Numbered from the stretch's first letter, positions 19,483 through 27,712 are shown. The stretch is DNA of 53,388 nucleotides from Phragmitibacter sp. (GCA_025361865.1 JANYJH010000242.1:1-53388), one strand, 5' to 3'. Translations and numbers: made by a program. Notes: generated from the letters alone by a model not told the origin.

Positions 19483-20238
19483 CTAGCTTCGCGCATCCCC
19501 GTGCCTGCTCAGAGGCGCATTGATTGGCGCGGGCAGCGGGCCCATGCCCGAGTCGCCCTGAGAGGCTTGCTCACGAATGGCGGCGGCGATGGCCCGGGCG
19601 AGCTTGGCGCGGTAACTGGCGTCGGAGATGTTCTTCGCTTCGCTGGGACTGGTGAGGTAGCCGCATTCCACGAGGATGCAGGGGATCGAAGGATTTCGCG
19701 TCAGTCTGAGACGCCGCCGCACCATGCCACGGCAGTTGTGGAAGTCGGTTACGGCCATGAGATTCCGCTGCACACGCTTGGCCAACGAGTAGCTGTCCAC
19801 CCGCCAATAATACGTCTCCGGGCCAGCAATACGAGAGCCGCTGGCATTGAAGTGAAGACTGACGAGGACGCCGTTACCATAGCGATTCGCTTCCCTCACA
19901 CGTTCATCCAAGTCCACGAAGGTATCGGAATCACGAGTCATCACCACGCGGAAGCTGCCGCTGAGTTCGCTCTTCAAACGGCGCGCCATATCCAGCGCGA
20001 GCGTCTTTTCCACGAGCCCAGTGCGGCGCGCATTCTCGCCGGAGTCCTTACCGCCGTGACCTGCATCTACGATAACGGTTGAGAAACCCACAGGCCCTGG
20101 CCGATGGCCCAAAGCATCCGCCCCCCGGCTGGCGGGGCCCATGAAACCAGATGGGGTCTCACAACTGGCGAGGATCAAGGCGAGCATGGGCAATGAGAAG
20201 AGGCGCCATGATGGAAGATGTATGAGGAAGGAAGTCAT
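19483..20238 (-). CDS. N-acetylmuramoyl-L-alanine amidase (Amidase_3), lipoprotein
   Basis: This enzyme cuts the amide bond between MurNAc and the stem peptide. From ATG 20238 the N-terminus is a lipoprotein signal (SLPMLALILASC, lipid-bearing Cys at residue 26); starts at 20283 or 20265 only lengthen it. The Amidase_3 domain has the zinc ligands in VDAGHGGKDSG, a Glu in the following TGLVEKTLALD helix, the His in SLHFNASGS, and the catalytic Glu in CILVECGYLTSPSEA. It is about the usual size for a single-domain AmiC/LytC-type enzyme without a separate binding domain. It follows the ynbE-ydbL fusion on the same strand, an envelope-related neighbourhood. Confidence 0.9.
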   Translation of the reverse strand: MTSFLIHLPSWRLFSLPMLALILASCETPSGFMGPASRGADALGHRPGPVGFSTVIVDAGHGGKDSGENARRTGLVEKTLALDMARRLKSELSGSFRVVMTRDSDTFVDLDERVREANRYGNGVLVSLHFNASGSRIAGPETYYWRVDSYSLAKRVQRNLMAVTDFHNCRGMVRRRLRLTRNPSIPCILVECGYLTSPSEAKNISDASYRAKLARAIAAAIREQASQGDSGMGPLPAPINAPLSRHGDARS

Positions 20239-20322
20239 GCGTTGGGAAAGGTTCAAGAGCCTCATTAAGCAGGTTTCGCGCATTTGAACCTGGGAGTTTC
20301 CTTGAGTCGTGAACTTTGATTT

Positions 20323-20913
20323 CTAAGGCTTCTTCGGTTCAAGCGCAGCCTCAGCGGGCTTAGTTTCCGGCGTGGCTTCTTTAACAGCCGTCTTGGAAAC
20401 GGGGCCTGTGGCTTGCGTCCACTTGAAGGTGTCCGGTTTGTCGCCTGTGGTTTCGATCCATTCGCCTTTGAAGGCTTTTTCAGAGCGCAGTTTCCATTGC
20501 TCATCCTGCACTTCATGCAGTGCGCGATTGCTGTCCTTCGCGGCGCGGCGCATCAGAATCATGCGGTCTTCGTTCTCTTCTTTGACGGTCCTTTCAACGT
20601 AGGTTCCCCATTCGCCAGCGGGCTTCGTGCGGAGATGCAGAAGACTCCGGTGATCTTCGCCCACCAAGCGATTGTCCTTCAGTTGCTGCACTTCAGACAT
20701 GCGGTTGCGTTGACGTTCTACGGCTTCTTCGTAGCCCTTCTCCTCAGCGTTCGGCGCGGTGGGTTCCTCGCCCTTGTATTGATAGACATTGAGCCGCACA
20801 TTCACGTCCACCTTGATGGGTTCCGGCGTGCCGAGATTCACCACCGGCAGTTTGCAGGAGCAAAGCGCGAGGCCCAAGACGAGTGCGGGTATTTTCATCA
20901 GATATTCTTTCAT
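20323..20913 (-). CDS. YnbE-YdbL fusion lipoprotein
   Basis: From ATG 20913 this is a 196-residue lipoprotein (ALVLGLALCSC, lipid Cys at about 20); starts further upstream would overlap the ydbH-like gene. Residues about 22-45 hold PEPIKVDVNVRLNVYQY, the hallmark of the tiny outer-membrane lipoprotein YnbE (P-x-x-P-I-x-I-x-x-N-V-x-I). Residues about 80-170 look like YdbL/DUF1318: NRLVGEDHRSLLHLR, then a helix with RMILMRRAAKDSNRALHEV, then FKGEWIETTGDK like the YdbL PGEYVQ-G-W ending. The gene starts 13 bases after the ydbH-like stop. In Escherichia coli these are two separate genes after ydbH; here they appear as one chain. A Pro/Ala/Lys-rich tail ends the protein. Confidence 0.72.
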   Translation of the reverse strand: MKEYLMKIPALVLGLALCSCKLPVVNLGTPEPIKVDVNVRLNVYQYKGEEPTAPNAEEKGYEEAVERQRNRMSEVQQLKDNRLVGEDHRSLLHLRTKPAGEWGTYVERTVKEENEDRMILMRRAAKDSNRALHEVQDEQWKLRSEKAFKGEWIETTGDKPDTFKWTQATGPVSKTAVKEATPETKPAEAALEPKKP

Positions 20914-20926
20914 CGCGAGGGTTTCT

Positions 20927-23900
20927 TCAAGGCGTGGCGTCTGACCGACGAGCCGGTTTGCCTTCATGCTCATCATTCTTCCAGCGGTGGTCATAGACGT
21001 TGACATCGAAATTCCGTGAGCCCGTGGGGCCTTCAAACATGAGCTTTCCAGTGCCTTCGCGACCATACAGCCGGAAGGAGCCGAGCGTCTTGTCATAGTC
21101 GAAGTCGCGCATGGTTTCCAGCCCGATGGTCGTGATTTGTTTGCTCAATGAAGCAATGCTCGCAGGGAGACTGGCGAGGAGTTGATTGAGAGATTGCACG
21201 GAGAACTTGCCGGGGGTGTGGTTCAGAAATTTACCATCCGCCTGGAAGACTTCGTTCATGTCCCCCTGCGCCAGCACGGTGCATTCCACCTGCCCATCCA
21301 TCAGGAAATAACCGGGCAGGAGCTTTTGCGTGATCTCATGCATCTGCACCTTCTTCCCGCCGATCCAGCCGTCCCAAGTAAAACTGTCATCGAGATAGAC
21401 ATTGAATTGGCCGTTCACATAGCCGTCGTAGGCCGCGCCACCGAACTTCCCATAGATGCCAGCCGCATCGTAAGTGACCGTGAGGAAGGCTTTCTCGATG
21501 TGCATTTCCTTCCATCGGATGCGCTCGATTTCAAAGGTTTCCGTGAGGTTGTTATCCTGACCTTTGACGGGAAGATTGAACTTCACCTGGCCCTTCATGC
21601 CCTCGAATCGGAGCTTGAGTTGCTCGTAAGTATAAGTGTCCGGTGGAATCTCAAAGTCGGCCTCAATGATGCCGCGATTCAGCTCACTCGTGAAGCTGAA
21701 CGGAAACGGCGTGCGAAAACCAGGCAGCGGTTTTCCCTTCGGGGCGAGGATCAATTTACCACTGTGAACCTGCAAGGTCTTCACGCTCCAGGCGGCCTGG
21801 CTGGTGGCGGGTTCGTGAGCCATGACGGTCTCCGCCACGGTGATTTCCAGCGCCTTGTCATTCGCTGCTAAAGCCACCGCTTTATTGGAAGGCGTGGGTT
21901 CGTTCGCCGCGTAATTACGATAGAAATCCACATACCAGAACAGGTCCTCGCCGACATAGAGCGTGGGGCTCACGATCTCGATCTTGTCGATCTCTTTCCG
22001 CATTAGACCTTCGAGTGAGAAATCCACGAAGATGCTGTCCAGATCAGCCACCGAGCGCAAAGGTTCGTAAGGCGAAGGGATCTTGATATTGGCTAACTCG
22101 ACACGCTGGGGCGCGACGTTCTTCGCGAATTCTTCAGCCGTGAGCGGTGCGTTCTCGACCTCAAATGAAACGCCGAATCGTAAGTTTGGTATGCCTGGCA
22201 CGACCCGTTCCAACGTGACAAAACTGTCCGCAACACTCATGTCTCCGCATGACCAGAGCTTCTCATCTTTAGGCTTCGGCGCTTCCTTCACCACAGGAGC
22301 CTCGGCGGTGGGCTTCGTCTCCTTCGGCGACTCGAAGTAACTCATCAGCGCTTGTCCTGCTTCTACGCTAGCTCCGGTCAAATGGAGCTCCTGAATGTAG
22401 CGTTGCTTCCACATTTCCGGCAGCTCCACCGCCGCTTCAAACGAAGCCGCCCGCGCCACGGGAAAGGGCGTTTTTGAAAGCGTGGGAAGCCGCGCCTCCA
22501 AATCCTGCACGATGATACGATGCAGATTTCCATCCGTGATCTGCTCCGTTTGAATGCTGATGTTCGTGTGCAAATCCAGCGGCTTATCGGACTCGGTGAG
22601 CAGATCGACATACCCTTTTTCAATGATCAATTGTTCAAAGTTCAACTGCTCCCACAGCGGCGTCTCAGTCGCAGGAGCTTCCGCGCTGGCCTGAGCCGTG
22701 GAAGGTTTCATCCAAGGCGTATTTCCCTCGCGAATCCTTACCACAGGCTGCATGAGCGCGAGCCGTTCAATGCGGTGATCCTTCGCCCAAGTGTCCGGTT
22801 TACAGACCAGCTCACCCTGCGGTAACTCGAAGAAGGGCTTCAACCCTGGATAAAGTAAAACACTGTCCTTTAGCTGCACGGCCTGACTCCGCGTGGAGTG
22901 CCATCCCTCAGGGTCAAAGCGGACATCAGCGAGCTGCACCGCGCCTTTCGTTTGCAGCTCTATTGGCATCAAACGAGGATCAGCGAGATGGATGTTCGCA
23001 TCCTTCAGATGCGCCTCTTTGACATAGAGCGAAGGGCTAGCGACTGGCTTTACGGACGGGTCATTCGCGGGCGGCATCAGCCATTGACTGAGTTCAGCCG
23101 TCCAATTCACATCCAGGTCATCCGCATCGAAAAGCCGCACGATCCAAGGCTTATCCGTTCCCATCGCAGCGAGCGAGAGACTGGCATCACGGCACTTGAT
23201 ATGACCCTCACCAACAGGCGGATGGAGGTCTAGCTTCTCAACGCGGAGGCGTTGGGAAGCAGCGGCTGGGTCACCTGCAAAAGTCCAGTCCACGCTCCCC
23301 GCTTCATAGCTGATCATGCCGGAAATATCAGGCAGCACTAAGCCGGACACGTTGCCTTTAACGAAGCCACTGGAGTCGAGGCTCATCTCATTCAGCTCCA
23401 CTTTGCCGATGCGCATTCCGCGCAGCAGAGGCTCTGCATTGCTGGTCTCCGTGCGGGGCGGTGAACCTGAAAACATGGCGAGCCATTCCGGCTTCAAGTG
23501 CAACTGCGGCTGATCGCAAGTCAGGTGATCCAACTCTAGGTAGCCCTCATGCATTCGACCCTTCACATGCAGACGTTTCAGGGTCAGCGGCGACTCGCCT
23601 TGCGCTCCATTCTTCAGAGCGCCCTGCTCAATCAACAACTCCTGATCGCCCGTTCCCACCTGTCCAGTCTTGGCCACGCTGATGTCAGCGGCATGGTAAG
23701 TCAGGCCGACTTCAGCGACCGCTCCATTGCTTTGCGTGAAGCGCACGCGGGCGTTCTCGATGGCAAATAGACCAAGGCTCAAACCGAAGGGTAACGTGCT
23801 GCTCGCCACTGGCTTGGACGGGTCTGGTCTCAGCAGATTCGCCAAGGTCTTTTCATCCAGATTGATCTCGGGGTTAGCGATGGTCACGGCCTTCACCGCG

Positions 23901-24229
23901 CCTGATGTGAGCTTCTGCCAATCCACGTTCGCCGTGACTTTAGGCAGTCGCAGAACGTTCGTTCCGGTCTCAGGGTCGGTGAGCATCAGATCATGCAGTT
24001 CGATGTTTCCCTCGCGATCAAATTCCACGTTGGTAAGCTTCCCTTTCAGCGGTCCGACTTCGATTAGCGTCCGGTTCACCAAATCAACGCGGTGATCATA
24101 GACCCACTTCAATGCTAGCGCGATGCTTCCAAGCAGCACCAGCATGAACGTAGACGCATACGCCAATAGCCTGCGCCGCCAAGAACGGCGGGGCTTGGGC
24201 TTAGTGGTCTGATCAGGTGGCGCGGACAT
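20927..24229 (-). CDS. YdbH-like AsmA-family intermembrane bridge protein
   Basis: This 1100-residue protein has an N-terminal basic stretch and one membrane helix (LLAYASTFMLVLLGSIALAL, about 25-44), then a very long beta-rich repetitive chain typical of AsmA-like proteins: GPLKGKLTNVEFDREGNIELHDLMLTD, then many short amphipathic strand repeats, with conserved-looking ends EFEIERIRWKEMHIEKAFLTV and MHEITQKLLPGYFLMDGQVECT. In E. coli YdbH spans the periplasm, with YnbE at the outer membrane, and moves phospholipids. The next gene downstream encodes YnbE- and YdbL-like parts, which is the strongest support for this assignment. ruvA lies 82 bases upstream on the same strand. Confidence 0.75.
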   Translation of the reverse strand: MSAPPDQTTKPKPRRSWRRRLLAYASTFMLVLLGSIALALKWVYDHRVDLVNRTLIEVGPLKGKLTNVEFDREGNIELHDLMLTDPETGTNVLRLPKVTANVDWQKLTSGAVKAVTIANPEINLDEKTLANLLRPDPSKPVASSTLPFGLSLGLFAIENARVRFTQSNGAVAEVGLTYHAADISVAKTGQVGTGDQELLIEQGALKNGAQGESPLTLKRLHVKGRMHEGYLELDHLTCDQPQLHLKPEWLAMFSGSPPRTETSNAEPLLRGMRIGKVELNEMSLDSSGFVKGNVSGLVLPDISGMISYEAGSVDWTFAGDPAAASQRLRVEKLDLHPPVGEGHIKCRDASLSLAAMGTDKPWIVRLFDADDLDVNWTAELSQWLMPPANDPSVKPVASPSLYVKEAHLKDANIHLADPRLMPIELQTKGAVQLADVRFDPEGWHSTRSQAVQLKDSVLLYPGLKPFFELPQGELVCKPDTWAKDHRIERLALMQPVVRIREGNTPWMKPSTAQASAEAPATETPLWEQLNFEQLIIEKGYVDLLTESDKPLDLHTNISIQTEQITDGNLHRIIVQDLEARLPTLSKTPFPVARAASFEAAVELPEMWKQRYIQELHLTGASVEAGQALMSYFESPKETKPTAEAPVVKEAPKPKDEKLWSCGDMSVADSFVTLERVVPGIPNLRFGVSFEVENAPLTAEEFAKNVAPQRVELANIKIPSPYEPLRSVADLDSIFVDFSLEGLMRKEIDKIEIVSPTLYVGEDLFWYVDFYRNYAANEPTPSNKAVALAANDKALEITVAETVMAHEPATSQAAWSVKTLQVHSGKLILAPKGKPLPGFRTPFPFSFTSELNRGIIEADFEIPPDTYTYEQLKLRFEGMKGQVKFNLPVKGQDNNLTETFEIERIRWKEMHIEKAFLTVTYDAAGIYGKFGGAAYDGYVNGQFNVYLDDSFTWDGWIGGKKVQMHEITQKLLPGYFLMDGQVECTVLAQGDMNEVFQADGKFLNHTPGKFSVQSLNQLLASLPASIASLSKQITTIGLETMRDFDYDKTLGSFRLYGREGTGKLMFEGPTGSRNFDVNVYDHRWKNDEHEGKPARRSDATP

Positions 24230-24311
24230 GGGGCTTGTCCTCAGAGTTTATTCTGAATGGCGAAAGTGACCCCATTGTGACACGCAATGAGCGCTGTGCT
24301 GCTCAAACTAT

Positions 24312-24929
24312 TTACAAAGTGCGCAGGGCATCGCGGATCAGCGCGTTGGAGGTTACTTTTGTAGCGTCCGCACCTGCTTTTTTGATCAGGTCTTGCACGG
24401 CCTTCTGGGCTTCCACTTGCTTGAAGCCGAGCGAAATCAAGGCGAGCACGGCGTCGGTTTGAGCCAGTTGATCGGGATCGGGCGCGAGGCCGTTGTTGGT
24501 CTGCGCGGCTTGCCAAGTGGTGGTGATACCCACCTTATCCTTGAGTTCGAGGACGATCCGCTCGGCGGTCTTCTTGCCCACTCCGCTGATCTTGGACAGC
24601 GCGGCGACATCGCCATTGACGACGTTGTTTTTGAAATCGTTCACGCTCGATCCACTGAGCACGGCGAGCGCCAGTTTCGGGCCGATGCCACTCACGCGAT
24701 CCATGAGGAGGCGGAACAAATCACGCTCTTCCTTGGTGGCAAACCCGAACAGCGAATGGTCGCGATCCGTGATGTGGAGATGCGTCAGCAGCCGCACTTC
24801 CCCAGTGTTGCCGGCGAGTTTGTCGTAAGTCGAAAGCGGAACGAGGCAGTGATAGCCGACGCCGTGAACGTCCACGATAATGTAATTGGGCAGGGCTTCA
24901 ACGATGGTGCCACGAACGAAAGCGATCAT
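24312..24929 (-). CDS. ruvA: Holliday junction branch migration protein RuvA
   Basis: RuvA binds the four-way junction and loads RuvB helicase during recombination. The 205-residue protein shows the OB-fold domain I (MIAFVRGTIVEALPNYIIVDVHGVGY), HITDRDHSLFGFATKEERDLFRLL, and the two helix-hairpin-helix motifs of domain II (VSGIGPKLALAVLSG and ISGVGKKTAERIVLELKDK). A linker and the C-terminal domain III that contacts RuvB (DAVLALISLGFKQVEAQKAVQ) follow. Length is normal. ruvB and ruvC are not adjacent. It is divergent from the gene at 25079, with a perfect palindrome between. Confidence 0.97.
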   Translation of the reverse strand: MIAFVRGTIVEALPNYIIVDVHGVGYHCLVPLSTYDKLAGNTGEVRLLTHLHITDRDHSLFGFATKEERDLFRLLMDRVSGIGPKLALAVLSGSSVNDFKNNVVNGDVAALSKISGVGKKTAERIVLELKDKVGITTTWQAAQTNNGLAPDPDQLAQTDAVLALISLGFKQVEAQKAVQDLIKKAGADATKVTSNALIRDALRTL

Positions 24930-25003
24930 GCCAGAGGGGAGCGTGGGATGTGGGCTGGCGCAATGGGAATGATGACGAGTTCAGCATCCTAAAATTCCCT
25001 GTT

Positions 25004-25069
25004 TCACGCAAAGCCGCCAAGTCGCAAAGAATCAGAATCATATCTTTGCGACTTGGCGGCTTTGCGTGA
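25004..25069. repeat. Perfect intergenic palindrome, family copy 1
   Basis: Arms 25004-25030 and 25043-25069 are perfectly complementary over 27 bases, with a 12-base loop. The left arm begins TCACGCAAAGCCGCCAAG and the right arm ends GGCTTTGCGTGA. The element ends 9 bases before the ATG at 25079 and lies upstream of both divergent neighbours, so it is not a terminator for either. Related copies are at 27650-27712 and 38855-38930. It is probably a small dispersed (REP-like) repeat. Confidence 0.9.
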
Positions 25070-25078
25070 GAGTCCTTC

Positions 25079-25699
25079 ATGCGTTTCCTCGTTCTCGCCA
25101 CGCTTTCCCTTGTCACCCTTTCGTCTCTCATGGCGGTTGATCCAGCGCCAAAGAAGCCGGAGCTTTTTCTGATGATGCCAGAGCCGCGCGCCCTGCGTTC
25201 CTCCATCTCCAAAGAGTTTGCTGGAGCCAAGCGCACCGTGCTTACGCCAGCCAAGCAGTCAGCAGAGTCGCAGGGCGTCCAAGTCTATACGGCGGGTGAA
25301 TTTGCGAAACTCGGGGTGAGCGTGGAGAGGTTCATGGAGAGGGCGCAGGCAGCCGCAGAGAAGCGTCTGGCCAGTGTTCAGCCGGAGTTGAAGAAGGACG
25401 AAAGCGGTAAAATTATCTACGCGGTCTATCGCGCTGATGAGCCGACCATCGCCTGTTTGTTAGTCGCGCCTTCATTGGCGAAGATCTTTGGGAACATCTT
25501 CGGGAATGAAGTCTGGGCGGTGGTGCCGGACCGTCGGACTCTCTTCATTTTCCCGCCGCATCTGGAGGCGCTCAATGACTTCGCGGATGATCTGAAGGAG
25601 CGTTTTGAGAACAATGCCTATTCTGCAAGCGATGAGATCTTCGATCTGAAAAGCGATGGAACAGAACCACGAGTCATCGGCACTTTCACGAATCCGTGA
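25079..25699 (+). CDS. Secreted protein of unknown function
   Basis: I do not recognise this 206-residue protein. It has a signal peptide (RFLVLATLSLVTLSSLMA, cleavage near residue 19), a proline-rich start (PAPKKPELFLMMPEPRALRS) and a compact mixed alpha/beta body with a central KIIYAVYRADEPTIACLLVAP and VWAVVPDRRTLFIFPPHLEAL. It probably resides in the periplasm. The start codon follows the palindrome by 9 bases, so the hairpin arm is very near the ribosome binding site; I see only a weak GAGAG there. No neighbour points to a role. Confidence 0.75.
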   Translation: MRFLVLATLSLVTLSSLMAVDPAPKKPELFLMMPEPRALRSSISKEFAGAKRTVLTPAKQSAESQGVQVYTAGEFAKLGVSVERFMERAQAAAEKRLASVQPELKKDESGKIIYAVYRADEPTIACLLVAPSLAKIFGNIFGNEVWAVVPDRRTLFIFPPHLEALNDFADDLKERFENNAYSASDEIFDLKSDGTEPRVIGTFTNP

Positions 25700-25812
25700 T
25701 CGGATAACCGCCGCGACCCGCATTCTGTCAAGCGCGAGTCACTCGTAAAATGTTTCTCTTTGAAGCACAAATGAGTCGCCTCAGGCCCCTCGATGTGTTA
25801 GATTCTGGGTCT

Positions 25813-26145
25813 ATGGCTACCGTAAGAAAAACACGTTTTTCGCGTAGGGTTCCTGACCATGTAACAGATGAGTTGGTGAACGTGCTCACACAGGGCAAGA
25901 CATTGGAGTTCAACGCTTTATTTGGATTAGTCTATGACAATCTGAAGTTGAAGAACGCGGTGAGCGGAGGCGAGGAAATGTTGCGATTGCGATCTTACGA
26001 GAAGCTGCAGAACTTGGTCGGACGCGGTCTTTGTCAAAAGGTCGGAAAGACCTATCGCGGGCTCAAAGGGTTGGAGCAGGCGTCCAGCGTGCATCAGCTC
26101 GCGCGTGCGGATGCTGCGGCAGCGGCGGCCACTGCTGCCCGTTGA
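25813..26145 (+). CDS. Small basic protein of unknown function
   Basis: The preferred start is ATG 25813 (MATVRKTRFSRRVPDHV), giving 110 residues; starts at 25750 or 25771 would add up to 21 residues without visible benefit. The body is helical and charged, with a middle segment LRLRSYEKLQNLVGRGLCQKVGKTYRGLKGLEQ and an Ala-rich tail. The middle reads somewhat like a winged-helix dimer or wing (AVSGGEEMLRLRSYEKL / LVGRGLCQKVGKTYRGL), but I cannot assign a family. A strong terminator follows at 26173, so it ends its transcript. Confidence 0.65.
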   Translation: MATVRKTRFSRRVPDHVTDELVNVLTQGKTLEFNALFGLVYDNLKLKNAVSGGEEMLRLRSYEKLQNLVGRGLCQKVGKTYRGLKGLEQASSVHQLARADAAAAAATAAR

Positions 26146-26172
26146 TTCATCCTCACTTTCATTTCAACCAAG

Positions 26173-26201
26173 GCCGCTTCGATGAGTCGAAGCGGCATTT
26201 T
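26173..26201 (+). terminator. Rho-independent terminator
   Basis: A ten-base-pair stem GCCGCTTCGA / TCGAAGCGGC (26173-26182 with 26187-26196), closed by a TGAG loop, is followed by ATTTTTGTTT. It lies 27 bases after the stop of the small basic gene and before nuoA, so the two are separate transcripts. The T-rich tail is on the plus strand only. Confidence 0.9.
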
Positions 26202-26287
26202 TGTTTCAGCGGGGCAGGACAGGGCTCGCAGTATCATCATTTGACGGCTTCGCCCATCGCGCTAGTTTTGAGGATTCCCAGCCCGCC

Positions 26288-26662
26288 ATGATTGAAAGCT
26301 ATCTTCCCATTCTTATCCAGGCGCTCATCGCTTCCGGTTTTGCTGGAGTGACCCTGCTGCTCAGTGTCATGCTCGGTAAGTCCTCTAAGCGCAACGCGAT
26401 GAAGGACTCCGCTTATGAGTGCGGGATGCTCCCGCTTGGGGAAGCTCAACCACGGTTCAGCGTGAAGTTCTACATCGTGGCGATGTTGTTCGTGCTCTTC
26501 GACATCGAAGTCGTCTTCATGTATCCTTGGGCGATCATTTTTAAGGACTACGTCAACACCATCGGGCATGACATTTTCTGGAGCATGATGGGTTTTGTGA
26601 GCATCCTCCTAGTGGCCTTCATTTACGCTTGGAAGAAGGGCGCCCTGCGTTGGGATAACTAG
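26288..26662 (+). CDS. nuoA: NADH-quinone oxidoreductase subunit A
   Basis: This is a small membrane subunit of respiratory complex I, 124 residues from ATG 26288, with three predicted helices (about 5-30, 58-80 and 90-110). Family hallmarks are present: KDSAYECGMLPLGEAQPRFSVKFY, with the conserved loop Cys, and FDIEVVFMYPWA. The GTG-like frame upstream of 26288 is not needed. Normally nuoA is followed by nuoB, but here the next gene is a Dabb-like protein, so this copy is detached from the rest of the complex I genes or is a second copy. Confidence 0.93.
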   Translation: MIESYLPILIQALIASGFAGVTLLLSVMLGKSSKRNAMKDSAYECGMLPLGEAQPRFSVKFYIVAMLFVLFDIEVVFMYPWAIIFKDYVNTIGHDIFWSMMGFVSILLVAFIYAWKKGALRWDN

Positions 26663-26697
26663 CCGTCAGTTACCTGTAACGGCCCACTCTTTAGCGC

Positions 26698-27015
26698 ATG
26701 ATCTATCAGGTTTCCCTCTACACTCTCAAGCGTGAAGTCACGCCTGAGCGGCTGGAAGAGATGATGTGGATCACGCGCACCACACTGCTGCGCATCCGTG
26801 AAGTGCTCCATTTGAACGTGGGCAAACGCATCAATCCTGAAGACCCGTGGGAGTGGTTCGTTAGCATCGAAGCTGAAAGTCTGGACAAGCTGGCCATCCT
26901 TCAGGATGATCCGCATTACTTCAAATTTGATCAGGAAGTGATCAGAAACAGTGTGGAAACAAAGCAGGTGCTCACTTTCGAGATGGAGCCCCGGAAGGAC
27001 GTGAAATACTCCTGA
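26698..27015 (+). CDS. Dabb-like (stress-responsive alpha/beta barrel) protein
   Basis: This 105-residue protein has the dimeric ferredoxin-like alpha/beta-barrel pattern: strand IYQVSLYTLK, helix PERLEEMMWITRTTLLRI, strand LHLNVGKRI, strand WEWFVSIEAES and helix LDKLAILQDDPHYFKFDQEVI. The last helix carries the H-x-x-F spacing common to Dabb proteins. It is cytoplasmic, without a signal peptide. It starts 35 bases after nuoA and may share its transcript. The substrate, if any, is unknown. Confidence 0.6.
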   Translation: MIYQVSLYTLKREVTPERLEEMMWITRTTLLRIREVLHLNVGKRINPEDPWEWFVSIEAESLDKLAILQDDPHYFKFDQEVIRNSVETKQVLTFEMEPRKDVKYS

Positions 27016-27116
27016 AATCAGGGCTGAAAAATTTCGTCTTTTTCCCTGAAAGAATCGTCCTTGACGGAACGCGGCATTTCTTGGCACAATGAACGTGTCA
27101 TCCAAACCATGCCGCT

Positions 27117-27638
27117 ATGAAAACGAAAATACTGTCAGTGATCATTGGGTCCGTGCTCTGTTTGATCGTCCCCGCCCTTCGGGCTTCTGATGATCTTTAT
27201 CTCATGTATGAAGAAGGCAAAGCTCTCTTCAATGCGGGTCAGTTCGCGGAGGCACGGGAAAAACTAGCCGTGGTCGCTTCGAAGAATCCATCGCACGTTC
27301 CCACCCGGGCGATGCTGAGCCAGATCGAGCAGAAACTGGGCGTGGATAATACCATGCTGCGCCGCAGTTATCAGGCAGTCATCATTGAGAAGATCGAATT
27401 CGCGGACGCTCAACTGGAGGAGGCCATTCAGGCCGTGCGCATTCTTTCCAAGAAGGCCACGAACGAAAAAATCATTCCGAATATCATCATCAAAGACCCT
27501 GCGTTGAACTCCAAGATCGTATCCTTGAGCCTCAACAACGTCCCGCTGACAGAAGTGCTGAATTATTTAGCGAAGCTCACTGGTGCGCGCCTGAGCTATG
27601 AGAAGAACGCGGTGATGTTTTCCAATCCGGCTGGTTGA
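27117..27638 (+). CDS. Secreted TPR protein with secretin-like STN domain
   Basis: This 173-residue protein has a signal peptide (residues 1-24, ending PALRAS). A TPR-like pair of helices follows (YLMYEEGKALFNAGQFAEAREKLAVVA). It ends with an STN-type short domain, IVSLSLNNVPLTEVLNYLAKLTGARLSYEKN. STN domains are the N-terminal signalling or docking parts of secretins and TonB receptors, but no secretin barrel follows; the chain ends at residue 173. It could be a pilotin- or GspC-like accessory protein, or a piece of a longer ancestral protein. The frame looks intact. Confidence 0.6.
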   Translation: MKTKILSVIIGSVLCLIVPALRASDDLYLMYEEGKALFNAGQFAEAREKLAVVASKNPSHVPTRAMLSQIEQKLGVDNTMLRRSYQAVIIEKIEFADAQLEEAIQAVRILSKKATNEKIIPNIIIKDPALNSKIVSLSLNNVPLTEVLNYLAKLTGARLSYEKNAVMFSNPAG

Positions 27639-27649
27639 TCGCGCGGGTG

Positions 27650-27712
27650 GCAAAGGCGCTAGGCTGCTAAGTTTTCCAGCTCAATTTTTGCGGCTTTGCG
27701 GCTTTGCGTGAG
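27650..27712. repeat. Degenerate intergenic palindrome, family copy 2
   Basis: The left arm (CAAAGGCGCTAGGCTGCTAAG, from 27651) and the right arm (TTTGCGGCTTTGCGGCTTTGCGTGAG, 27687-27712) are imperfect complements of each other. They match the perfect palindrome at 25004-25069 in sequence. The right arm carries GGCTTTGC twice. The element ends 12 bases before the ATG of the next gene. It follows the stop at 27638 closely, so it may be a weak terminator for that gene, but it has no T-tract. Confidence 0.7.

Noticed and set aside
25004-25069. Bidirectional terminator
   Set aside because: It lies upstream of both divergent neighbours and has no T-tract.
27018-27049. Terminator after the Dabb-like gene
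   Set aside because: TCAGGG and CCCTGA can pair with A and T runs inside, but there is no T-run after the stem; too weak to call.
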